Positions 44,207-57,124 of a DNA stretch of 64,000 nucleotides are shown one piece after another. Under the pieces are notes generated by a model. That model was not told where the DNA came from, made no database searches, and saw only the letters and a list, made by a program, of their open reading frames with translations. The translations under genes and the position numbers were made by a program. The DNA lies in the NCBI GenBank assembly GCA_000328365.1, contig KB293180.1, positions 782,408 to 846,407 on the forward strand, given 5' to 3'. Origin of the DNA: Capitella teleta. Its lineage: Eukaryota; Annelida; Polychaeta; Capitellidae. Numbering within the stretch: the stretch's first letter is position 1; each line of letters starts with the position of its first letter.

Positions 44207-47200
44207 ATGGCTCAAATTCGGACATATTGTCGGATAAAACCGTCGTGTCAAATGTGGGAGAACTTTGAGGCATCCGACACCAATGTACATTTGAGCTTAC
44301 CGGACGCGCAGTGCTCTTCTCTGGCTTCACAACGTCAAAAAAAGTCATCTTTTGTGAAGCATACATTTGCTTTTTCCCATGTCTTCGATCATACAGTGCA
44401 GCAAGAAGATATCTTTGACAAAGCTGCCAAAGGAATTGTACAAGGTCGATTGTTTAATTGTTTTGCCTTGAATCAACGGTTTCTCTTTCTCTTTTGCCTA
44501 CTTAATTATAAGTGTTGCATTATATTTCATAACATTCCAGTCCAATACTGATACCCAGCTGATAACCCTGTTTTTATTTCTCTCAATCATATTGATATCT
44601 TTGTCCGATGTAAATCTCTGGGTTATAATCGAGACAAAAGCAATATATTGGGTTTTTTATTATGTTTATTATCAAGCCCCGAAGCTACATTACTGCGCCA
44701 TTTCTCAAGTTTTCTTGTCATTGGATTTCTCCAATTTTTTTTTTTTTTTTTTTTTTTTTCAATTTTATAATAATTCCATCAAAATATCACAAACACATAT
44801 ATTTTTCATTGGTTTGATGCGTTTATGAGGAAGATGTCGGAGATACGCGTGAATGATTTAATAGTCTAAAATTGATTGTGATTTAGCGCGTAAATCACAA
44901 GTTCACCGCATTTTGACAAAATGCCGACCCCTGCATGGCTCATCACTCAAATTGATGCCAGAGGTGATCACGTGAATTTCTAGAAAATTCAATGCTCGCA
45001 ATTGTCATCCGAAAAGTTGACCTATATTCAAGCCAATGTTCAATCTTCTGTGATAACGCGTTCTATGTTAGGCCGAGAACTTTTCCAACAACCCTCGTAT
45101 GTGGCCCTTTTGTCGCCACATTGTGCCAATGTAACAACTCTTGAATCATATGTCAAGATCTGGAGCAATTAAATTTGAAAATTTCCAAACATATGGGACA
45201 ATTAATTCTTAATCGAAATAACGGAGCTGAAACCTGGTAGATTTATACTGAATCGTTGAATGTCCTTTCTGATGTCAATGACCCTATGATGACCATCATG
45301 ACTAAAATAATGGCATTTTTCAATCACGATTGTAAAATGCGATTATGCGTTTTACAATAGCGTGTCATGCTGGATCCTATCGAACATACATGTATGTGCT
45401 GTGCTTTTGCAAGTGCTATAATTATGACAAACATCTTCATAAGTATAAAAATAATAAAAATTTATGAAATCATCGAAAAATACATCAAATTCCCCTTTTA
45501 AATAAAAGATACACATACATTCGGATCAATGATATGAATACGACAATATTAATACTTGTAGCAAATTAAGATATAGGTGGTAAAAAATATTACCCTGTAA
45601 GTCACAGATATCGATTTAGATTATAAAAAATAATTCGACTATTTCTTTTTTATTTCAGAAAAATCAATCATTTTATCAACCCTGCATATGCTGTTCAAAT
45701 GTAGCAATGTAAAATAGAACACTGCAGATTGGGCCAAAAGTGGTCTACTCCCTGTTAAAAACAAAACTTTGAAATTTGCTAAAAAGATTATCAATTATTA
45801 AGAAAAAAAAAGAAAAAAAAAAACTACATGTACCTGGTATATATTGGCTAACTTATTCTGCGCCAATATATGAGAAGAAATCAAATAAAAAGTCAGTTTT
45901 AATTGAGGAAGGGACATTTAAATGCGAGTGGTGTGTGATCGCGAAGAGAGCTCAGTCATGTGAGCCTCTGAATGAGCATTACGGAATGTCATTTGTTGCA
46001 TGGCGCTTCAATACAAACTCTGCTTTGTTTTGACTTTGAGAAATAATAATCAGTGCTACCATTAAAACAACAGTACTCTCAAACAACAGAATAGTGCGAG
46101 CATAAGCAATTTTGGCATAAATGTTTTATGAAATTGAAATAGAAATGTTGGGAATAACAGCATGACTTAATTGTTAGCCTAACCACACCACGTATTTATT
46201 CATCTTATCTTTGCGTGGTTTTTACACTGCGATCTGTTTTGTAACACATTCTCGGAAATGCACAGCGCTATTGAGAAGCATTGAAATGTTTATCATGCAT
46301 GCAGTCTGTATAAGGCGTTAATGAAACAGATCTCATGAGCAGGTTTCTAATTTTCTATTCCGCTCCATGTGAATATCACGATATGTAATCCAACATAAAT
46401 GTACATAATACAATGTACTAGTTCAATTAGCTGAAAGACTGATATTAAATATAAAATGTCTTGCAGGTTTTCTCGACGGTTTCAATGGCACCATATTTGC
46501 GTATGGTCAGACTGGAAGTGGAAAAACTCACACAGTAGATGGGTCAGCGCATCGCTTTGGAGATCGCGGATTGACACCAAGGTATATAATATGTATATTA
46601 TTTACACGTACGTGACTTACACTTGAACAAAACAATAAGATAAACCCTGTTGGAATCTTTGTTATCTTTCTTCAGAGCAATCTCGATGATCTACCAGGAT
46701 CTAGAAAAACGCTCGTCAGCTCAACTTGAGTTTCTGGTGCACGTGTCTCACATGGAAATTTACCAGGAATCAGGATATGACCTCTTGACACGGGCACGTT
46801 CCTGTCATTTAACGGTGACCCCCTTCCCGAAGGTAAAAGATTAATCCAATGCCGAATATCATCGACCGCTGATCCTTAAAAATATCGAATTCATAGGAAA
46901 AAATTCCTACGTTTGATCATTTATCTTGTATGCTACAAATAGAAGATTGGTAACAATGTTCTTGATCGAAATAATTGCCAAGCACAGTGAGTCAAGCACA
47001 TTGAAAATTATGAAATAAGTAAAATTAATAATGTGTGTATCCAAATAATCAATATTGTCGTGACCAACAGGTTACAGTGACGGAGGGTGGGCATGGAGAG
47101 TGTGTGTTCAGGAACCTTTCCCTTCACCAGGCAGCTTCGGAGGAAGTTGCTCAAGCGCTCTTGTTCCACGGCCAAGCCAACAGGAAAGTTGCCGAAACCA

Positions 47201-50200
47201 GCATGAATGCCCAGTCTTCGAGGTCGCATTCCGTCTTCTCCATCCAACTCACCACCAAAAGCAAAACGAACAACACCATTGTCAGATCAAAACTGCACCT
47301 GGTTGACCTCGCGGGATCAGAACGTGTAGCCAAGACCGGCACTCAAGGACGCCACCTGGTGGAGGCTAAGTACATCAACCTCTCGTTGCACCACCTCGAG
47401 GGTGTCATCATTGCCCTGCACACTGAGGGTCCCAGGCCACAACCCCTACGACCTCCGTGTCCTCGACCCAAGAGTGCTCCTAATGGTCACCATGGCAGGT
47501 CAGTCGCTCTGGATGCCAAGTAGGCCCTACAATGTCCGATAACGCCACTACGTGTACCTTGTTCGAATATGATTACTTAAATTCGCAGACGCAATCGACT
47601 CGGGCGGCCGTTCAGCGCAAGCTGCAGTCGAGGAAGCAATTCAACAACATCAAAACATGTTCCATACAGAAATTCATTACTGACCATGGTTCTGCGAGAT
47701 AGCATAGGTGGGGTATAACTAGACAAACCCATAATAGTGTACATTATTGTACCTTTGCTTTTCTTCGCTTTTGCAGGAGGGAACTGTCACACCGCAATGA
47801 TAGCAACAATCTCGATGGAAGCCGAGAATTTGGCCGAAACACTATCGACATGCCGGTTTGCACAAAGGGTGGCCTGCATCACGAACGTCGTGAGGTCAAA
47901 ATTAAATGCATTACGTTCATTCAGTGTCATGAACAATGAAATGCAATCGTATCAATCTTGCACCCACATTCTCCGCTTCATTTCACAATTACTTACTGCC
48001 CTGTTGGACAGAGCCAGCTGGGATCATTACACCTATCGATTCAAAATACAAGGAGAACTTTACGTCATCATCACAGTTTTAATCCCATTCATGATGATCG
48101 ACAAATCCCCATTGATATTAGTGAAAATTTTGATAAAGGTTTGGGAACTTCATAAAAATGGAGACACTATTAATTTGAAAATATTCTCCGTTTCCAATGT
48201 GATTTTAATAATTAATTAAGCTCTGCGTGTAACATAAAAGAAAGGTGGTGATGTGAGGATCAGCACGAAAGGCTAATCCAATAATCCATTGCTTATTCAT
48301 GGACCACCTGTCTCAGGTAAATTGACCTTTGAACCGAACATATCAATCAATAAAGAACATAACTTAAATCGTGATTTTATAAGGTTCGAAATGTTGCATC
48401 ATTTGCAGTTTACATGGAATTAGACCTAGTAAAAAGCAATTCCGTGCTGAGTAATTATTTTCGCGTGGTCAATACCAAAAGTGCTTATAATTTCTTTATG
48501 CATAATTAATTATGTTTACAGTGTAGTGTTGAGTTGAGTTCAGTTCCTGGCACACTTGTGTGGTAGCGCGTGATTGGATCAGAGTACGCTTGGAATAATC
48601 TACAAATGTTACACCTCATATAATGACAGCATCCAGGTCAGAGTTTTGTATGATCGTGTGCATGAGTACAATGTATAATACGGTACAGCGGACGTATGCA
48701 AGTGTATGTTATTCTAACTGCTTTATTTGCCCATAATGAACATTGGAATATTATTGTTTAAATCTGAGATCAAGCAGGATTTTGTTTATTTGCTTGCCTA
48801 TTTGATATTTTATAACAGGAAGAATGAGGAGATAAACGACAAGGTCACCATTCAGCGCTTGAGGCATCGAATTTCTGAGCTAGAAGCAGAAGTTTCAGGG
48901 TTGAAATCAAACCACACAGTCAGTAAACCCGTATTGACCAATGATATATTATTCATGATGTAAATTTTACTGTTGCTTGACAGGGCAACGCAGAGCAGGA
49001 TGATTCCTCAGTGGGAGGGTGGGAGCTGGATATGAGTCGAGAAGACGAAGCTAAGTATTCGAGATTGCTGCAGGCCTGTTTAGGTGGAGTTACTAGAGAG
49101 ATCGTGTCAGGTAATCTTACTGATTGCTATGTAGTGCGGTGTGGCTTCATGTTGTTGGCACAGGGAGGCGACATCCACTGAAGCTACAAGAATGGCTGAC
49201 CCTCATCAAAAGCATCATTACAAGCATGAAGAAATCAGAAGACGACGTTGAAACTGATGACGAGGGCGACGGCAAGCATGGACGAATCGAGAGTGGAGAT
49301 CGAAGTGATAGTGCAATTCTGTTGAGGAGAGCCAAGTCTGCTCCAAACTCCGTGGTACAAGCAACTGGACATGGCCCTAATCCAGTTGAGAAAGTGGAAA
49401 AAATTGCTCATGAACTGAGAAACCCCGGGGGTCGACCTCGATCCGTACGAAGTCGACGCGGAGAAGTGAGTGTGAAGCACCAGGCGAAAACTGGAACCTT
49501 GAGTGCTACGATCAGAAAAGGCACAAACTATCACAGAGAGCCTGAAGTCAGACGAGTAGGCAGTGCAGGGTCATCCAAGGGTCAGTTAATACGCGAATGT
49601 AAGTGTTGTAATGTCGGTGTACTTCAGCCAAAGGTAACACGGTGATTGGTAAAACGGCCGCTCCTCATAGTCCAAGATCACAAGTGAAAACGAGGCTCTC
49701 AGATGAGGAACTGACGCCTGACCAGCGAGATCTGCAACTGAAACAACTTCACGTGCAAGAAACACAATTATTTCACATCAAGAAAGAACTACTGTGAGTC
49801 ACTCACGTTAACTCATTTTCTGTCCTATCTCTTTCTGCGTGTGCGTTTTTATAGGAACGGGATCAAAATTGGCAAAGAACAAATCAGTCACCGAAGTGCT
49901 TTCTTAACAAGGTTGCGCCAGAAGTCTTGTGCCGATGAGTTAGTCACACAAGAGAAAGTCGTCCTGAAACAACTAAAACGGAATCAGGTGGGTCGAGGTT
50001 TTCCCATTTCCCGCATGCTTTGCTTTGATTGCTTGCTTAGACAAATGAATCCTTATTCAGGATTTGCTTAATCTCAACAAGCATACAGTAAGTGTCCAAA
50101 TGAATCCTGCGACTTGCATGCAGTTTTGACATAATGCATATTATGCACCATTTTCATTTCCTCTGGTTCTTTATTTGCCAAATCCTTCTTCATTTTAATT

Positions 50201-53200
50201 TCTTTAAAATTCCCCTTCACGGATTTTCTTTACCAGTAAAATAATTATTTCGTAGTTCTTCCAACGCCAACTCACTCTCATTAATTTTCGAATACTGTCT
50301 CATGGACGGTTTATGTAGAATATATTTTCAAATCTTGCCAACTGACTCCTCCATGTTTGATTATCTCTAATTGTGTTTTTGTATATTTCAACAACTGAGT
50401 TTGCTTTTAAAAAACAATGAGTTTTAAACGGATTATAATGTAACGGGTTTGTTAAAATCACAATTGGGCTCGTGTTCAACATGTTGCTTCGCATAAATAA
50501 ATTGTTGGCCTGATTTCATCAGATGCGAGCCGAGAGGAGGCTCCGTCTTGTGGATGAGCAATTGTCGTCGCTGGACAATATCCGAGGGGCCATTCTGAAG
50601 ACGAACAAGGTCGTCGTGGATCAGGATGAAACCAAGCTCAAAACGCAGATCCCAACAGTCGACGAGGGGGACGAGACATCGCCGGCCACGGTGGGTTCCA
50701 TACTGGTGTATAGCTACATGTATACTGCAGTAATGCATAGCTTGCAATGTACAATGCTCTGAGCGAATACTTCACAATGGACGAAAAGGATGCTGAGGTC
50801 AATCGTCATTAATTAACTCATCGAATTATTCCAAATTCCAAAACAGAATTATGAATTACATGTATTGCGAGGCAAGATATGAGAAAGTGCGTTATGATTT
50901 TGTTCTGTGCTTGAACATCGTCTTCATGCAGTGTTGTGGGTACACAATACATGTAATTATGATGACGATGGAAACTAGTGTTGTTCCTCAGAGGTGAGTT
51001 TACAGTAATCTGATCATTCAGGCATGACCCAAATGTATTGCTTCAGGTGTGTAATTTGCATTTCTATATACATGTAACTGTATTTTCAAGTAGACGATAA
51101 ATCATTGATTGATTTCAAGAACTAGGCCTACATGTACATGTATTTTTGGCAAAATGTTGTCCCAGAATCTATTTCTCGTGGGATTGTGCGTGTACTATAA
51201 TGAAGTTGCGCATGCGCGTTCGTCTTGCTAATTTCCGTGTGCGGTCATATAATTAATAATAATATGGTTTATTAATTACAAAACCTACAAATCACGTCCA
51301 ATGTAAATCCCTAACACCAACAACGTCTCATAATGAACCATTTATTTGCATAAACTTGTTGGCCAATCGTGGGAGGCGTTTATCGAATCGCGGTTGTGTA
51401 TTTGCAGACACCGCAGAGTGATCAAGGGGTGGCTGCCTGCCATCATATCGGACTGAAAGAAGCCCTCACCAGACAAAAGCTAATGGAATTCCGAGAAAAA
51501 CTGCAACAAACGCGTCTCTCCCAGGAGTAAGTCATTCCAATGACTCAATGAGCTCATTTGATTCAGCTATCATACCACAACCATGTCTTTTTCAAGGAGG
51601 AGTTCACTGAACATCACTGGTCAACCGATAATTTCACTGCGAGCTTCTCCAGCTAAAAGCTCAGAGCCAGAGTCGGCAGAACCAGGGCGGCCAGAGCCGG
51701 GGCGGCCAGAGCCGGGGCGGCCAGAGCCGGGGCGGCCAGAGCCGGGGCGGCCAGAGCCGGGGCGGCCAGAGCCAGAGCTGACACACCCAAAGAAAAATGT
51801 GAACGTGGAAGCTTGTGAGAATACAGAAGAAATCAAAGAAGTCCGACTGGTCACCCATGAAGTGACCAAAGAGAACCCGAGTCCACAGCGATCACAAAGA
51901 CCAGTGATGCAGCCACATAGAAGGAACATGTTCGGTCTTTCAACAACTGCAATCCGTCTGCATGAACAACCACAGCTGCTGCTAATGAAGCCGCCTGCCA
52001 AGAAATCTCCCACCCAGCACTGGTCGGATGTCTACTCACACAAACCCCACCAAGAATTCGCTAGAGAATCGCTGGTTGAAACAGTCAGACACCACAGGAT
52101 TGGCAAAGAGCCAATACAGGATCCCGAATACGGCGAAGCATCCGTGAGTGCTACCGTAGCAACGGAGGAGCAAGGAGGGCTTAAGAGTCTCCCCAGTGCA
52201 GGGATGGAGAAATCGATTCAGGATAACCTCTCTGCTCTGAAGGGCCATTTGATGGATAAGATTGCTGAGTACTGCTTGTCGACGGATTTAGTATCCCACG
52301 CGGATGCGTTGGATGGCAGCTCCGGATACAAGAGTGATTCTAATCCTTTTACTACAGATTTGTCCGACCAGGAGGTGCCACATGCGGATTTGGAAGAGCG
52401 ATGGCGACTTAAATTAAAATGTTTATTGGAACAAAATCCACAGTTCACATTAGAAGACCAGAAGAAAGAAGATGAAGCGAGGAGGGTGAGAGGAGGAGGG
52501 GGAGGGGGAGGGGGAGATGGCAGAAAGGGGAATTTTGATGACACCCTCAAGAAAATGCTCACTGCAGCGCCGGGTTCAACCAAAGTGACGTACCCGCATG
52601 ATCACTACAACACCTTTGCAAGGGTACCTTCCATCAAGAAGAAATCAAAAACAGATCCCGATGAAAAAGTGAAGAAAGAAGTGAAGAATCCTGAACTATG
52701 GGGTCCTGAGGCTAGGGTGAGAATTTACAATGCTTGTATAAGAACATACATATGCATGTACTGGTATTCTTTTCGCTTATAGAAGCGCTCAATTGGGAGT
52801 GAGTTGCGAAAATTCTTCGAAAGCAATGAAAATTCTGGAAATTTATGTGAGTATAGTTAATTAACTACCCGTACACGTAATAACTTAATCAATTTCATCA
52901 GGCTAATTTTCTTCCTCAGTTTCAGTAATTTTGTGAATTTGAGTAGAAGAGAAAAGTTATTCCCAGTCAAATTAAATACTGTACACTGAATATACATTGT
53001 ATACTGATCACACTTATACTGCCCATGCACTTATCCATTTCCAGGTTTTAGTGAATTTCCCCCGGAACCAAGAGCAGCTGAATCGCCAATCACAGCAGTT
53101 ATCTCAGAAGACGCACGTCAGGAAAATTATGTGAATTCTTCAAAACAGCAGCGTGATCGCGTTCAGAGAATTCGCCGAGTGACAAATGCGGCAGAAGTGA

Positions 53201-53247
53201 TACAACGACATTGGCGGAAACATAAACAACAAACGTCTTGGGATTAA
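44207..53247 (+). CDS. KIF6: KIF6-like kinesin, complete, 16 exons, 1263 aa
   Basis: Microtubule motor of the kinesin-9 (KIF6/KIF9) group, which is associated with cilia. Exons: 44207-44444, 46467-46581, 46676-46832, 47071-47498, 47589-47707, 47777-47894, 48819-48918, 48984-49110, 49164-49580, 49628-49793, 49855-49987, 50523-50690, 51408-51526, 51597-52716, 52783-52846, 53045-53247; all phases agree. The ATG gives [16 protein letters not shown]-binding motifs are intact: GQTGSGKT (about 93-100), NAQSSRSH (216-223), DLAGSE (249-254), and [18 protein letters not shown] for the end of the motor. A proline- and arginine-rich insertion (about 287-336) separates VIIAL from PYRNS. The neck and tail hold coiled-coil stretches ([32 protein letters not shown]), a PEPGR tandem repeat, a glycine run and a C-terminal IQ-like [14 protein letters not shown]. 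It is longer than human KIF6 (about 814 aa). Exon 10 could instead start at 49637. Confidence 0.9.
45700..46290 (+). mobile_element. copy of the ATTTAAATGCGAG repeat family in kinesin intron 1
   Basis: Contains TTGGGCCAAAAGT, a TACTCCCTGTTAAAAACAAAA block, CATTTAAATGCGAGTGGTG, GATCGCGAAGAGAGC, TGGCGCTTCAATACAAAC and ACATTCTCGGAAATGC, in the same order as the copy at 15.6 kb. Non-coding, inserted in the 2-kb first intron about 180 bp upstream of exon 2. Confidence 0.75.
51677..51776 (+). repeat. 15-bp coding minisatellite (PEPGR repeat) in kinesin exon 14
   Basis: About six units of GAGCCGGGGCGGCCA give a PEPGR pentapeptide repeat in the kinesin tail. Units are nearly identical in DNA, indicating recent expansion, and copy number is probably polymorphic. 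The tract is far more GC-rich than the surrounding gene. Confidence 0.95.
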
Positions 53248-53336
53248 TTAAAGAATTTTACTTCAAGAATGAATTACACCTACCTATAATATTGAACACA
53301 ACTTTTTTTTTCTTAATACAGTCATCAAAATCCATG

Positions 53337-53342
53337 AATAAA
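53337..53342 (+). terminator. polyadenylation signal of the kinesin gene
   Basis: AATAAA 90 bp after the TAA stop of the kinesin and about 325 bp before the stop codon of the convergent JmjC gene. Confidence 0.6.
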
Positions 53343-53666
53343 ATGAAATTCAATTTATACACTGATCATGTTTTCATACTTGCTGTATGATATCACACTT
53401 ACAAAGATGTAACTGGAAAAAAAAGATATCTGAAAGAAGGTGGGTGAATGCAGAAAGTTTTGATATTAAAAGATACAAAGGCGATAAAAGGATGCCAATA
53501 AGAGAAGAAGAAAAATAATCAAACCAGATCTGAAGGACCCTTCAAACCATCAATCCAATTGTAAATTAAGCTGCATAAGCCTGCAAATTATCTCATGAAA
53601 AAACCCATCTTCTAAACAAATTGATTATTTCAAAGAAGATATACATCTACTCATGTCAACTGTTTC

Positions 53667-56600
53667 CTAGAGAAGGTGATGGTAAGATGGGTTGATGTCA
53701 AGGTCACAATCGGCACATGGAAATTCCTTTTGAAGAAATGGTTCATACCTGCACAACAAAAAGGCAAAAAGTGAGATTGATACACCAAGCACAGCTATCC
53801 ATGATTGCTAGTGTATTTATGCAGGTCACTCAAGTGAAGTTGAATTGATCGCCAATCAAAGATTCTTTGGTGATGACTCCAATCTTTTTTTTTCTCAGGA
53901 TTCTTCAAAATAAGAACCATTATATATTAATCTTGCTTTTGAATTAAATATTATACAATGATTTCACACAGTATAAACAATTATGAATACCCGGTACAGG
54001 TAAGTCGTGAGTAAAATAATACAGTGACACTGAAATACTATAAATGCTGAAATATCCACTGGGTTACAATTCTATGGTCCAGGCAGTAATTGAAGTGCAT
54101 TCTGAATCATATCTGTTTGGGGCTACATTTCAACAGTCAATGACAGACCAGTAAGGGATGCTAATTAACTCTCATCAGAAATGTCAACATATATTCTGTA
54201 AATCTGAATACATGTGGTAACCCAGTCAGCAATACAACGGCACTTGGCAGTTATCCACAGATATATAACACACGCCCGGCAATCCATCGTAAGTCCACAG
54301 AGTAATCAGATCGGATTGTGATATCCCTCCATATAAGTTTTCATAACCAGCAGCTATATTCTCACTTTCTATGTAATAATATGTCATATAAACAGAATAA
54401 AGTTGTTTCTGTTATTTTTAAAATTATCCTGAAGGTAATAAATGTGAAATTATTAGTATAGTATATATAATGTTATAGAACTAGTTCTTGGATCTAAGAA
54501 AATTTTGCACCAAGGCAAAAACATAGGACTTCATGTTCTGTAATTAAGCTGCACTTCAGAACAACAACCAAAAAAATAAAAGTGGTCCTTTGATTTTTCA
54601 TGCTACAAAAGGTGTGTTTAACTGTAATTTAATTACATAATTATATATATGCAGATGATATATGATATGCAAATATAATACTATTACATGGCATTTTACT
54701 TAAAACACTCCGCTTTTTGCTCTGTCTGACATTCACGGGAATTGGCGGTAGCTGCTGTGCTTGTAAATTAACCAAGCAAATTTTGCAAAATTTTATTGAT
54801 CGTCTTTGATCAATGGGAATGGAATCAGTTTGGCAGACGGCAATTTCACAAGTTGAAAATAATAAAGGCTGCATGAACACTTGGTCACCGTTCGCAGATT
54901 TGGCAGTTTTGTCAATGCAGGCACTATTTCATCCAAATATTCATCTAAATATGCTCTTTTTTTTTTTACATTACATTTTTATACACATTGCAGATCCTTC
55001 CAGTGATGACGCTGACGATGCAACCGTCTGAAGATTTATGATATTTGACTTCTTTTTGCGTTGATTTTTTTGTATTAAATAAATATTTTTTGTTAGTTAT
55101 TTATAATTCACTTTTCTTTCTCCTTTATCAACTTAATTATTCATGCATGTATTTGCAACCAATATCCGACGTTATGCCAATGATTATAAAAAGGATAAAT
55201 ATCCAGCGCGTACTGCCAACGATTGTAAAACTACCAAGGACTGACATCAATCCGATGGTTGTGAAACTACGATGGTCCGACCAAGTGCCGGTAGCCAAAA
55301 CTAAACCGTTCCAACGTAGTTATACCATCATGGTCCGACCTATTTACTTACATAGGACCATCGTTGTATTGCTGACTGGAAATGCATCAATTAACACACA
55401 GAAATTTGTACAAAATCAAAACTTTTCTCTCACCAAAAATTCACAGCCAGGTTTCTTTTCTCACTGAGATTAGGAGTGGAATAGACCTCATGCCACCAGA
55501 ATGAAGGCATAAAAAGAACGTCACCTTCACCAATCGAGCAATTCAAGGGCCTCACATCTCTGAACAACGGAAATTTCTGAAATAATGAAAAAAATTGCAA
55601 TTCAATTCCTCATGGATTGAAAATGATAATAATTACCTGTAAATCTGGATTGAGGAGGTCAATGGGAGACATCACCATTGAAGTGCTGTCTTTGAGAGTC
55701 TTCCGAAAGAATCTTTTCTGCGAAGCGTCGTATGATAACATCGCTTGAGGAATATGACCCTCGTACATTCTTGTATTATCATGTGGATCAAAAAGAATTA
55801 CTTGTTTCTGTCCTCTCAACTGAAATATTCCCGCAAGGGAAAGTAAGAAAGTAATTGGGTACGTGGTAATTTGTGTAACACCCACCTGACAAAGGAAGTT
55901 GTCATACTCATCAAAATGAAGTCTGCCAATAGTGTTACCATCGCTCAACCACATGTTGAGGTGTTTACGATTCAATAAATCTTTAGCAAATATGAATTCT
56001 TCGATGTCTCCTTCTAAATCAGGCATGTATTCGGGAATAGAGGAATATTCCAAATATGCAGACACATTACGCGCTGATTGATCAGCCGCAAGTGTGATGA
56101 GATCAAGAAATTCTGAGAAGTTCATGTTGGCAGCAGCAGGGCGGACGACCACAAGTTCAGGGAACTGTAGCTGATTACGTACGACATCAGGAATGGAAAA
56201 ATCCCCGTAATCCTCCCAACGCTCAGCTTTCTCGACACCTTCAAAATCCCCACCCGGAGTTAACTTAACATGAACTTTTTTAAGGCCATAATTTTCCCTT
56301 AAAAACTCATGTGTCCACTTGGAATATGCCGCCCAGTGCTTAGCAGCACCCTCTATAATTACAGGTTTGGATTTCTTGAGATAGTTTTCAAAGAATTCTT
56401 CTCGTGTAAGAGGGAGACGGATGCGTTCACACTGCGCTATGTGATGCTCATGCTGAGTGTGCTGTGAGTACATGCTGTGGTCCTCCTTGGGCAGGCAGAG
56501 TCTGCGATCAGCTGTCTCCGGAGACGAGAGGCATTCAGCAGCGGTGCTGAAAGGGTTTGAATGAGACGAGTATAACAAATCCATGGTGAGGTTAGTAATT

Positions 56601-57124
56601 GATTGATCCACGTGGAAGAGATTCTGGAGAATGCTGTGTCGGTGAAGACCTCGTTTGGAGAGCGACCCATCCACAGATCTGTAAGTTCCACACTGGGAAT
56701 TAATGAAAGCAGTCAAAATGGACTCATGTTGGAGTCCCTGGAATGGTATTGGCTGCGGGTAAGGCTGGAAAGAAGGCGGCAACAAACATGATCTGTCAAC
56801 CACACGCTTAGGAAATGCTACGAGTGGGGTGTCTTCATGCACCAGGGGTACCTCTTTAGTTGATAATCCACCATTGCTTGTTGTTGACCATCGTGCAAAG
56901 TTTGTGACAGCGAAATAAAGGCCATGGTCGTCTTTGAATGTCTGCTGAATGGAGGAAAATGATGGAGCAAAATTGGGGAAGTTCTCAATGTCAGCAACCA
57001 CTACACAGGAATGTGTCACAAGTGAGGTTAGATCTCTTTCAGTTATTTGATTAAAAGGCGAAGCAACGCGGAATATGGTTAATAAAACGAAGAAAAGAGC
57101 GGGATTTCTTCCTCCAGCCTCCAT
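53667..57124 (-). CDS. JmjC-domain 2-oxoglutarate oxygenase with signal peptide, 548 aa, 4 exons
   Basis: Fe(II)/2-oxoglutarate-dependent dioxygenase, probably a protein hydroxylase. Exons in transcript order: 57124-55886, 55819-55637, 55576-55434, 53748-53667; phases agree throughout. The N-terminus (MEAGGRNPALFFVLLTIFRV) looks like a signal peptide, so the protein should enter the secretory route. The long N-terminal part (about 25-225) is unrecognised. The JmjC domain carries the iron ligands H403-F-D405 (RLHFDEYDNF) and H503 (MPSFWWHEVYS); K418 of KQVILFDP is a possible 2OG ligand. The last exons give NLAVNFWYEP and a short tail ending NPSYHHLL, with no KDEL signal. The domain resembles small JmjC hydroxylases (JMJD7, HSPBAP1, TYW5 class) rather than histone demethylases. 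Substrate unknown. It converges on the kinesin gene. Confidence 0.88.

Noticed and set aside
47425-47523. Apparent frameshift or decay at the end of the kinesin motor domain
   Set aside because: Exon 4 seems to lose the conserved YRxSxLTxxLxDSxGG motif, but it is encoded intact in a separate exon at 47589-47707 with matching phases on both sides.
51621-52013. 130-codon - strand open frame opposite the kinesin tail
   Set aside because: Antisense shadow of exon 14 and its GC-rich repeat.
55150-55380. Quasi-repeated ACGATGGTCCGACC words in JmjC intron 3
   Set aside because: Repeats are short and irregular; no terminal repeats or unit length could be defined.
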